A stretch of 64,000 nucleotides of DNA from VRUE01 sp963837735 (GTDB lineage: Bacteria; Actinomycetota; Thermoleophilia; Solirubrobacterales; 70-9), in contig CAWIOM010000014.1 in NCBI GenBank assembly GCA_963837735.1, positions 1-64,000 of the forward strand, read 5' to 3'. Positions 56,624 to 64,000 of this stretch are shown one piece after another (within the stretch, counting starts at the first letter, position 1; each line of letters begins with the position of its first letter). The notes beneath the pieces are model-generated. The model was not told the DNA's origin, did not search any database, and saw nothing but the letters and a program-made list of their open reading frames with translations. The translations under genes and the position numbers were made by a program.

Positions 56624-57151
56624 CGCAGGCCTCCCTCAACTTGTTCATTGCCCGGTTCAGCCGGGTGCCGGCGTTCGACTCGGAGATCTCGAGCACGGTC
56701 GCGATCTCGCGCGTTGCCGAGGCCGGCGAAGAACTTGAGCGCGATCAGCTCGCGCTCGGCGGCGCTGAGCGTGTCGAGCGCAGCGCCGAGCGCCAGGCGC
56801 CGCTCGCTCTGCTCGACGCCCTCGGCGCCGGACGTGGCGACGGACGTCGGCGGGATCGGCCGCCAGCTTCGCGTGGCGCCTGCGGCGGCGCAGCTCGTCG
56901 AGGGCGGCGTTGCGGGCGATGCCGAAGAGCCAGGCGCGGGGCTCGCCGCGACCGGCGTCGAAGCGGGCCCGCTTGCGGTAGGCGCGCTCGAAGGCGGTCG
57001 CGGTGACCTCCTCGGCGGCGGCCCGGTCGCGGAGGATGCCCGCTGCGTAGGCGTAGACGTCGTCGCGGCTCGAACGGTAGAGGCGCTCGAAGGCGATATC
57101 GGCCCCGCGCGGCGCCTCCTCCTCTGCGGTTGCGACAAGAGTCTGAGTCAC
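56610..57151 (-). CDS. ECF RNA polymerase sigma factor (two indels)
   Basis: About 180 aa. Region 2 (IAFERLYRSSRDDVYAYAAGILRDRAAAEEVTATAFERAYRKR to WLFGIARNAALDELRRRRR) is in frame 1. The linker and start of region 4 (GVEQSERRLALGAALDTLSAAERELIALKFFAGLGNA) is in frame 2, and the helix-turn-helix (EIATVLEISESNAGTRLNRAMNKLREACDEAL) in frame 3. One extra base near 56845 and one near 56709 restore it. Start GTG 57151, or ATG 57181. The next gene overlaps its end by 14 bp and may be its anti-sigma. Confidence 0.85.
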
Positions 57152-57231
57152 GCCCCTACTACGGGCTCGGTGCCGATCCATCACAGCGCCGCCAGTATCT
57201 GCGTTCGACCCCTGTTCTGGCGGGGCCCTCG

Positions 57232-58563
57232 TCAGGCGGCCTGCGGCAGCGCCTCGAGGGGGGCCCGACGGGCGGGCTCCGTGGCGAGGGCGAGGGCGGC
57301 CTCGATCGACTCGCCGGTGATCTCGAGCAGCCGCCGCAGGTCGCCCTTGGAGATCGAGAGCGGTGGCATCAGCACGACCGTGTCGCCGAGCGGCCGCAGG
57401 ATCGCCCCGCGACGCCGAGCCTCGAGCGTCACCCGGTGGCCGACGCGGAGCGCCGGGTCGTGCTCGCCGAGGTCGATGCCGACCATGAAGCCGCGGCCGC
57501 GGACCTCGGCCACCTCGGGCATCGCCTGGATCTCGTCGAGCAGCTCGGCGAGCAGCCTGATCTTCGGCTGCAGGCGGAGGATCGTGCGCTCCTGCTCGAA
57601 CGCGTCGAGGCTGGCCAGCGCCGCCGCGCAGGCGAGCGGGTTGCCGGTGTAGGTATGGCCGTGGAAGAAGGTGCGCTGCTCCTCCGGAGCCCCCATGAAG
57701 CCCGCGTAGATGCGCTCCGTCGCCAGCGTCGCCGCCAGCGGCATGTAGCCGCCGGTAAGGCCCTTGGCAAGGCAGAGCAGGTCGGGGGAGACGCGCTCCT
57801 GCTCGCAGGCGAACATCGTCCCGGTGCGGCCGAAGCCGGTCGCGACCTCGTCGCAGATCAGCAGGACTCCGTATTCGTCGCAGAGCTCCCGGACCGCCCG
57901 CAGGTAGCCCGGCGGGTGGACGATCATGCCGGCCGCGCCCTGGACCAGCGGCTCGACGATAACGGCGGCGACCTCCTCTTCGTGCCGGGAGAGAATGCGC
58001 TCCAGGTGTGCCGCGTCGCCGGGCTCGGCGGTGTGCCCGTCGAAGAGCAGCGGGCGGTAGGCGGCGTGGAAGAGGTCGATGCCGCCAACCGAGACCGAGC
58101 CGATCGTGTCGCCGTGGTAGGCGTCGCGCAGGTGGACGAACGAGGTGCGTCGGGTGTGCTGTCCGCCTCGCTGCCGTTGGTACTGGAAGGCCATCTTCAG
58201 GGCGATCTCGGTCGCGGTCGAGCCGGAGTCCGAGTAGAAGACGCGCGAGAGGCCCGGCGGCGCGATCCCGACGAGGCGAGATGCCAGCTCCGCCGCTCCG
58301 CCATGGGAGAGGCCGAGCATCGTCGAGTGGGCGACCCTGTCGAGCTGGTCCCGCACCGCGGTGTCGATGCCGTCGTGGCGATGGCCGTGGACGTTGCACC
58401 AGAGGGAGGAGACGCCGTCCAGGTAGCGGCGCCCGTCGGCGTCGATCAGGTGGGAGCCCTCGCCGCGCTCGATCATCAGAGGCTCTTCCTCGACCCAGCC
58501 CTGCTGCTGGGTGAACGGGTGCCAGAGGTGGTCGCGATCGAGCTGCCCGTGGTCCTTCGACAT
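57232..58563 (-). CDS. bioA: Adenosylmethionine-8-amino-7-oxononanoate aminotransferase
   Basis: 443 aa. PLP enzyme converting KAPA to DAPA using SAM as amino donor, third step of biotin ring synthesis. DRDHLWHPFTQQ, the N-terminal BioA signature, ALLICDEVATGFGRTG and the PLP Lys in LAKGLTGGYMP are present. Same strand as bioB-bioF-bioD but separated by the MarR/MFS pair on the other strand, so it has its own promoter. Confidence 0.96.
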   Translation of the reverse strand: MSKDHGQLDRDHLWHPFTQQQGWVEEEPLMIERGEGSHLIDADGRRYLDGVSSLWCNVHGHRHDGIDTAVRDQLDRVAHSTMLGLSHGGAAELASRLVGIAPPGLSRVFYSDSGSTATEIALKMAFQYQRQRGGQHTRRTSFVHLRDAYHGDTIGSVSVGGIDLFHAAYRPLLFDGHTAEPGDAAHLERILSRHEEEVAAVIVEPLVQGAAGMIVHPPGYLRAVRELCDEYGVLLICDEVATGFGRTGTMFACEQERVSPDLLCLAKGLTGGYMPLAATLATERIYAGFMGAPEEQRTFFHGHTYTGNPLACAAALASLDAFEQERTILRLQPKIRLLAELLDEIQAMPEVAEVRGRGFMVGIDLGEHDPALRVGHRVTLEARRRGAILRPLGDTVVLMPPLSISKGDLRRLLEITGESIEAALALATEPARRAPLEALPQAA

Positions 58564-58625
58564 CGTCGCCGCCGACAGTAGCCCCGGCCTCGGCCGGAAA
58601 CGGGTCGGCGATGGACAGGGATCTC

Positions 58626-58641
58626 TGTGATGTGCATCACA
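58626..58641. promoter_or_regulatory. CRP/FNR-family-like binding site
   Basis: TGTGATGTGCATCACA equals the CRP consensus TGTGA-N6-TCACA exactly. It lies 54 bp upstream of marR and 63 bp upstream of the divergent bioA start, so it could affect either. No Crp gene is in the window. Confidence 0.5.
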
Positions 58642-58644
58642 GGA

Positions 58645-58672
58645 GTAACTATTGCTCTGGAGAAATAGTTAC
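58645..58672. promoter_or_regulatory. Inverted-repeat operator, likely for the MarR protein
   Basis: GTAACTATT and AATAGTTAC form a 9-bp perfect dyad with 10-bp spacing, and AACTATTG recurs at 58682-58689. A+T-rich dyads of this size directly before a marR gene are usually its own operator. Confidence 0.6.
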
Positions 58673-58694
58673 GTTCCATGCAACTATTGTCGAC

Positions 58695-59228
58695 ATGCAG
58701 GCGAGCGACAACGCGACGGCCCCCGAGAGCGACAACGAGATCAGCGCCGAGGCGCAGGAGACGGCGGCCAGGCTGAGCGCCCTGATGCGCCACGTCTTCC
58801 TCTACGACCGCGGCAACCAGCTGCGCGTGATCGAGGAGTCGGGGCTGACGATGACCCAGACCAAGGCGCTGCTCGAGCTCGGCGGCCTCGGCCGCGAGGT
58901 CGAGCCAAAGCAGGTCAGCGACCTCGCCGAGACCTTCGGCGTCTCGGTTCCCTCGATGAGCCGGGCCGTGGACGGCCTGGTCAAGGACCGCCGGGTGACG
59001 AGGGTCGAGGACCCCGACGACAGGCGCGTCCGCCTGGTCGCGATCACCGACCGAGGCAAGGAGCTCGTCAACACCCTGCTGATCGTCCGCCAGGCCGGGT
59101 TGGAGTCGTTCGCCCAGTCGTTGAGCCCGGCCCAGCGCCGCAAGGTCGACGCCGCCGTCGACGCGCTGATGGATCGCGAGGACATCGCCCAGACCTTTGA
59201 GCACCTGAAGGAGGTAGAACCAACTTGA
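58695..59228 (+). CDS. MarR-family transcriptional regulator
   Basis: 177 aa from ATG 58695. Winged helix core: LTMTQTKALLELGGLGREVEPKQVSDLAETFGVSVPSMSRAVDGLVKDRRVTRVEDPDDRRVRLVAITDRGKEL. The D-DRR wing is intact. Upstream inverted repeats are its probable operator. The stop overlaps the MFS transporter start, so it presumably represses that exporter and responds to a small ligand. Confidence 0.95.
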   Translation: MQASDNATAPESDNEISAEAQETAARLSALMRHVFLYDRGNQLRVIEESGLTMTQTKALLELGGLGREVEPKQVSDLAETFGVSVPSMSRAVDGLVKDRRVTRVEDPDDRRVRLVAITDRGKELVNTLLIVRQAGLESFAQSLSPAQRRKVDAAVDALMDREDIAQTFEHLKEVEPT

Positions 59229-60717
59229 CCCGCTATCGCCACCTGATCACCGACGACAACCGCAAGTGGTGGACCCTCGGAGCGATGTGCTTCGCGCTGT
59301 TCATGATCATGCTCGACAACACCGTCGTCAACGTCGCCCTGCCCTCGATCCAGCGAGACCTGCAGCGCCTCGATCTCCGGGCTGGAGTGGACGATCAACG
59401 GTTACACGCTCTCATTCGCCGTGCTGCTCGCGACCGGCGGGCGGCTCGGCGACATCTTCGGCCGCCGCCGCATGTTCATCCTCGGCGTCGTCATCTTCGC
59501 CGTCTCCTCGGCGACGGCCGGCCTGGCCCAGAACCCGACCGACCTGGTCGCCAGTCGCGTCGTCCAGGGCGTCGGCGCCGCACTGATGATGCCGGCGACG
59601 CTCTCGATCGTCACCCACGCGTTCCCGCCGCACGAGCGCGGCAAAGCGATGGGCACCTGGGCCGGCGTCTCGGGCCTGGCGCTCGCCGTCGGTCCCGTGA
59701 TCGGCGGCCTGCTCACCGAGCACGTCAGCTGGCGGGCGATCTTCTACCTCAATATCCCGGTCGCGATCGGCGCGGTTGCCGCCGCCCTCTTCGCGGTCCG
59801 CGAGTCCCGCGACACGACCGTCGGCCGCGAGGTGGACTACGCCGGGGTGGCGGTCCTGACCGCCTCGCTGACGGCGCTGATCCTCGCCCTGGTCGAGGGC
59901 AATGCATGGGGCTGGGGGTCGACCGAAATCGTCGCCCTGCTGGCCGGCGCCGCCGATCGGCCTGGCGGCCTTCGTCGCGATCGAGCTGCGGGTCAAGGTG
60001 CCGATGGTCGAATTCCGCTTCTTCTCCGATCGGAACTTCCTCGGCGCGGTGGTCGTCGCCCTGATCATCTCCTTCGCGATGCTGGGCGTCTTCTTCTTCC
60101 TCGCCCTCTATATGCAGGACATCCTCAAATACTCGCCGCTGGAGGCCGGGATCAGGTTCCTGCCCTCGACCCTGATGATCGTCACCCTGGCGCCGGTATC
60201 CGGTCGGATGGCGGACCGATTCGGCCCCCGCTGGCTGATCGTCGGCGGCCTCCTCGTCCTCGCCGCGTCGCTCTACAGCTTCACCGGGATCGCCGTCGAT
60301 TCCACCTACCTGGACCTGCTGCCCGGATTCATGCTGCTGGGCATCGGGATCGCGATGACGATGTCGCCGATGACCAGCGCCGCGATGAACGCCGTCCCTG
60401 TCGAGAAGGCGGGGATCGCCTCGGGGGTGCTCTCGATGTTCCGGATGATCGGCGGCAGCCTCGGCGTGGCGATCACGGGCGCGATCTTCCAGGGCGCGGT
60501 CGGGACAGCCAACTTCGAGACCGCGGGCCCGCAGGACTTCGTCGACGCCCTCAGTCAGGCGATGGCCGTCTCGGGCGCGGTCGCCCTCGCCGGGGCCGTC
60601 TTCGCCGCGGTCACGATCCGCGCGAAGAGCAAGTCGCTCAGCCTCGAGGAGGCGGAGGAAGTGCTGGCCATGAGCCCGGATCCCGCAGGTCAAGTCGAGG
60701 CAGCGTCACAGGTCTGA
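59225..60717 (+). CDS. DHA2-type MFS drug exporter (two indels)
   Basis: About 496 aa. EmrB/QacA-like, 14 predicted spans. Start TTG 59225. MCFALFMIMLDNTVVNVALPSIQRDL is in the first frame. SGLEWTINGYTLSFAVLLATGGRLGDIFGRRRMF, the motif A and later motif C region, is in the second. IGLAAFVAIELRVKVPMVEF to the end is in the third. One extra base near 59375 and one near 59950 explain this. Proton-driven export of drugs or metabolites. Overlaps bioD tail to tail by 80 bp. Confidence 0.92.
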
Positions 60718-61298
60718 CTCCCGAGAGGGCCGCGATCGTCTCCAGATTCGATACCTCGACTCGGCTCGGCGAGTCCGGCCATGGGGTGAGGACGACCGTT
60801 CCCACGTCGAGCCCGGCCGCCCGTGCGGCCTCGATCGTCAGCAGGGTGTGGTTGATCGTCCCCAGCCCCGGCGAGGCGGCGATCGCCAGCGGCAGGCCAA
60901 GGCCCGCGGCCAGGTCGCGGACCAGGTAGTCCGGGGCGAGCGGCACGAGCAGCCCGCCGACGCCCTCACAGACCAGGAACTCGGCCTCGCCCGCGGCCGC
61001 CGAGGCCGCCGAGCGCAGGCGCCCGGGCTCGATCTCCTCGCCGGCAAGCTGCAGCCGCCAGGTGCGGGGAGGCGGGCGGGCCGTAGCGGTAGGGGGCGAT
61101 CTCGTCGTCGCTCTGGACCGACCCGGCGGCGCGGCGCAGGAGCTCGTGGTCGGGCTCCCCCGGGTCGTCGAGCCCGGTCAGTGCCGGCTTGAAGACGGCG
61201 ACCGAGCGGCCGCCGGCGGCGACCGTCCTGGCGATCGCCGCGGCGACCACGGTCTTGCCGACCTCGGTGCCGGTGCCGGTGACGAAGACGCCCTCCAC
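60638..61298 (-). CDS. bioD: Dethiobiotin synthase (one indel)
   Basis: About 219 aa. ATP-dependent closure of the ureido ring of dethiobiotin. P-loop GTGTEVGKTVVAAAIA and VFKPALTGLDDPGEPDHELL are in the first frame. After PHLA the right sequence (LQLAGEEIEPGRL, then VCEGVGGLLVPLAPDYLVRDLA) is one frame over. Removing one G near 61057 joins them. C-terminus overlaps the convergent transporter by 80 bp. Confidence 0.9.
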
Positions 61299-61308
61299 GG
61301 CTAGGCGG

Positions 61309-62512
61309 CTAGGCCGCGATCGGAACCGCGCGGGCGGCGGGCGCCGCCTGCGCGATGCCCAGCTTCCGGGCCGTCGCTGCGATCGCCCGGGCGGCGTCCC
61401 GGAGCTCGCGCTCGCCGTGGGTCGCCATCACCGTCAGGCGCAGCCGCGAGGTGCCGGCGGGCACGGTCGGCGGGCGGATCCCCTGGGCGAATACTCCGCG
61501 CTCGAGAAGACGCTCGCTGAGCTCCATCGTCGGCTCCGCCTCGCCGATCGCCACGGGGACGATCTGGGTGTGCGAGCTGCCGGCGGGCAGCCGCTCGGTG
61601 GCCAGCGCTTCGCGCAGGACGCTGGAGTTGGCGCGCAGCCGCTCGATCCGGCGGGGATCGGTCTCGAGGACCTCGAGGGCGGCCTCGGCGGCCGCCATCG
61701 ACGGCGGCGGCGGCGCGGTCGAGAAGATGAAGGGACGGGCGGTGTTGAGCAGGAGCTCGACCAACTCCGCGCCTGCGCAGGCGTAGGCGCCGTAGGAGCC
61801 GAGCGCCTTGCCGAGGGTTCCGACGATGACGTCGACCTCGTCGGTGAGGCCGGCGGCGGCAACCGAGCCGCGGCCACCCGGCCCGAGCGAGCCGGTCGCG
61901 TGCGCCTCGTCGACCATCAGCCGGCAGCCGTGGTCCCGGGCCAGCTGCACGAGGCCCTCGAGCGGGGCGACATCCCCGTCCATCGAGAAGACCCCGTCGG
62001 TGACGACCAGGGAGGCCCGCCCGCCCGCCCTTCCCAGCCCCCAGGCGAGGTGCTCGAGGTCGCGGTGGCGGTAGACGAAGGTCTCGGCCCGCGCCAGGCG
62101 GCAGCCGTCGACGATGCTCGCGTGGTTCAGCTCGTCGGAGAAGACGACGGAGCCGCCGGGCGCGAGCGCCGGGATCGTGCCGGTGTTGGCGAGGTAGCCG
62201 GAGCCGTAGAGCAGGGCCGCCTCGAAGCCCTTGAATTCGGCCAGTCGCCGCTCAAGCCGGCGGTGCGGCGTCATGTTCCCCGAGATCAGGCGAGAGGCCC
62301 CGGCGCCGGCCCCCCAGCGCATCGCCGCGCCGGCCGCCGCGGCCCGCACGTCCGGGATGGCCGGCGAGGCCCAGGTAGTCGTTCGAGCAGAGCAGCAGTA
62401 CCTGCTTGCCGTCGAGCGTCACCCTCGGCCCCTGTGGGCCGTCGACCAGCCGCAGCCGACGGCGGAGCCCGCGGTCGCGGAGCTCCTCCAGTCGCTCGGA
62501 GACGTCGGTCAC
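61309..62512 (-). CDS. bioF: 8-amino-7-oxononanoate synthase (one indel)
   Basis: About 400 aa. PLP enzyme condensing pimeloyl-(ACP/CoA) with alanine to KAPA. N-terminus RLEELRDRGLRRRLRLVDGPQGPRVTLDGKQVLLLCSNDYLGLAGHP is in one frame. DVRAAAAGAAMRWGAGAGASRLISGN onward, with the PLP Lys in VGTLGKALGSYGAY, is in the next. An extra C in CCC near 62360 is the cause. GTG 62512 overlaps the bioB stop (GTGA). Confidence 0.93.
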
Positions 62513-63642
62513 GCCGCCGTTCGTCGCGCCGGGTAGGGAGGGGGCTTCTTCGCCTTCTTGACAACTCGCAGCTGGGTCGAGGGATCCCAGAAGTTCGCCT
62601 CCTGCTGGCGGTCGATCAGCTCGTCGATCGGAGTTTCCGGCGTCTCGCCCTCGAGCCATCCGGAGCGGTTGTCGGGACGCGGGTTGGAGCCGTTGTCGTC
62701 CTGTCGCGCGACGTTCAGGCCCAGGTCCTCGAACATCGCCCTGTCGTCCTCGGGCTCGGCGCCGAGGGTGGTGAGGAAGTTGCCCATCATCACGCCGTTG
62801 AGGCCGGCCTTGACGGCCAGCGGCTGCAGCTCGGCGAGGTTCTCCACCCGGCCGCCGCAGAGGCGGAAGAGCGCGCCAGGGATGATCAGGCGGAAGATCG
62901 CCACCCATTGGACGACCTCGATCGCGTCCATCAGAGGGCGATCGCCGAACTTCGTCCCCTGACGCGGGTTGAGCAGGTTGATCGGCACCGAGGTCGGGTT
63001 GAGCTCGGATAGCTCGAAGGCCATCTCGACACTCTGCCGCGGCGACTCGCCGAGGTTGAGGATGCCGCCGACGCAGGTCTCGAGGCCGGCGTCCCTGACG
63101 GCCTGGATCGTCCGCAGCCGGCCCTCGTAGCGGACCGTGCTCGAGACCTCCGGATAGTAGGAGCGGGCCGACTCGACGTTGTGGTGGACGCGCTGGATGC
63201 CGGCCTCCCGCAGCGCCTGGGCTCGCTCGGTAGACATGTGGCCGATCGAGGCGCAGCGCTTCAGGTTGGTCTGCTCGGCGACCAGCTTGGCGCCCTCGAC
63301 GATCTTGGCGAAGTCGCGTTTCGAGAGGCCCTGGCCCTGGGTGACCATGCAGAAGCGGTGGGCGCCGGCCGCCTCGGCCGCCTTCGCGTGCTCGAGGATC
63401 TGCTCCGGCTCCATCATCGCGTGCATCGGCGTGTCGGCCTCGGCGTAGCGGGACTGGGCGCAGAAGCCGCAATCCTCGGCGCAGCCGCCCGACTTGGCGT
63501 TGACCAGCGAGCACATGTCGGTCGAGTCGCCGAAGTTCTCCCGGCGCACCTGCCAGGCGCGCTCGATCAGCTCGCCGATCTCCTCGCGGTCGGTCAGCGT
63601 GCCCAGCTCCAGCGCCTCGTCGAATGAGATCAGGGGACCCAT
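62509..63642 (-). CDS. bioB: Biotin synthase
   Basis: 377 aa. Radical-SAM enzyme inserting sulfur into dethiobiotin. The 4Fe-4S motif is CAEDCGFC (Cys54, Cys58, Cys61), and HNVESARSYYPEV, LNPTSVPINLLNPRQGT and NGVMMGNFLTT follow. First gene of the bioB-bioF-bioD run; divergent from the GH3-type gene across 27 bp. C-terminal ~40 residues are a family-variable tail. Confidence 0.97.
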   Translation of the reverse strand: MGPLISFDEALELGTLTDREEIGELIERAWQVRRENFGDSTDMCSLVNAKSGGCAEDCGFCAQSRYAEADTPMHAMMEPEQILEHAKAAEAAGAHRFCMVTQGQGLSKRDFAKIVEGAKLVAEQTNLKRCASIGHMSTERAQALREAGIQRVHHNVESARSYYPEVSSTVRYEGRLRTIQAVRDAGLETCVGGILNLGESPRQSVEMAFELSELNPTSVPINLLNPRQGTKFGDRPLMDAIEVVQWVAIFRLIIPGALFRLCGGRVENLAELQPLAVKAGLNGVMMGNFLTTLGAEPEDDRAMFEDLGLNVARQDDNGSNPRPDNRSGWLEGETPETPIDELIDRQQEANFWDPSTQLRVVKKAKKPPPYPARRTAA

Positions 63643-63669
63643 CTGGGCGCAGGCTAGGCTCCGGTCCGG

Positions 63670-64000
63670 ATGGAGTTGACGCCCAAACGGAGAAGGCGGG
63701 CAGCGGTCGCGGCACTCTGCGGGCTGGCCGCCGGAGCGTTCGCGTTCGGGGTGGCGCTCGGCGACGGCGCATCGTCGCCGCCCAGCGCCGCATCGAAGCT
63801 GACCGCGAGGCAGCTCGCCGGCCAGAGGCTCGTCGTCGGCTTCTCCGGAGCCCGGCCCCCGGCCGCGGTGAGGGCGATGGTCCGCGAAGGGCGTGTCGCC
63901 GGCGTCATCCTCTTCGCGGAGAATCTCCCCGGCCGCCAGGCGGGCCGGCGCGCGATCGCCGGGCTGCAGGCGATCCGCCGCCCGCCCGGGCTGCGCGACC
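63670..64000 (+). CDS. GH3-family glycoside hydrolase, N-terminal part (beta-N-acetylhexosaminidase-like)
   Basis: Truncated by the window end; 110 codons are seen. Basic leader and a hydrophobic signal-type segment (AAVAALCGLAAGAFAFGVALG), then LTARQLAGQRLVVGFSG and AMVREGRVAGVILFAENL. This matches the start of GH3 catalytic domains (QxxGQ...GxILFxxN) such as NagZ. Too little remains to tell substrate. ATG at 63670. Confidence 0.75.
   Translation, partial: MELTPKRRRRAAVAALCGLAAGAFAFGVALGDGASSPPSAASKLTARQLAGQRLVVGFSGARPPAAVRAMVREGRVAGVILFAENLPGRQAGRRAIAGLQAIRRPPGLRD

Overview
The window is about 68% G+C by eye, densely coding on both strands, and carries the str/S10/spc/alpha ribosomal superoperon of an actinobacterium. 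Actinobacterial style, Ala/Arg/Glu-rich proteins, a sigma-B type partner-switching cluster, a Lys-rich C-terminus on a secreted protein and the general gene set suggest Thermoleophilia/Solirubrobacterales. That placement is inference from style; no marker was searched.

Layout. 1-4053: rpoC. 4267-8567: an atypical block between rpoC and fusA, holding a small membrane protein and a flavin monooxygenase on +, then a minus-strand run (membrane protein, rpsL, rpsG, HAD-like protein, small membrane protein), so rpsL-rpsG are inverted relative to fusA-tuf. 8592-29333: fusA, tuf and the S10-spc-alpha clusters through rplQ, with secY, adk, map and an O-methyltransferase; infA is absent from its usual place. 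29506-38020: truA, surE, ligA, a PBP4-type carboxypeptidase, a patatin-like hydrolase, acyl-CoA synthetase and a small DNA-binding protein. 38122-43527: DsbA-like protein, large multicopper oxidase and CopC-CopD fusion (extracytoplasmic copper/redox handling). 43622-43695: tRNA-Pro(CGG). 43742-48858: clan-A glycoside hydrolase, then a stress-signalling module (GAF-PP2C phosphatase, NTF2-like protein, STAS antagonist, two-domain HATPase switch kinase, SigB/F-type sigma) with a sigma-B type promoter in front of the kinase gene. 48961-57151: superoxide dismutase, GMC oxidoreductase, rubredoxin, LemA, an unrecognised protein, glycosyltransferase, hexapeptide acyltransferase, Nudix hydrolase, DUF4349 protein and ECF sigma. 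57232-63642: biotin genes bioB-bioF-bioD and bioA, split by a MarR regulator and DHA2 exporter. 63670-end: start of a GH3-type hydrolase.

Two cross-cutting observations. First, intergenic DNA holds recurrent large palindromes. One family (three copies) shares a 23-bp centre but has copy-specific yet self-complementary arms; a second family (two inverted copies, perhaps a third) lies where infA is expected and near the patatin gene; other palindromes reuse neighbouring gene ends as arms. Second, at least a dozen conserved genes (fusA, rpsJ, rpsE, adk, rpoA, ligA, ECF sigma, MFS, bioD, bioF and others) carry single-base indels relative to their evident reading frames. This is best explained by uncorrected long-read indels, so fused or truncated ORFs here need caution. 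Several ribosomal proteins (L22, S17, S5, L5) carry long charged low-complexity tails.
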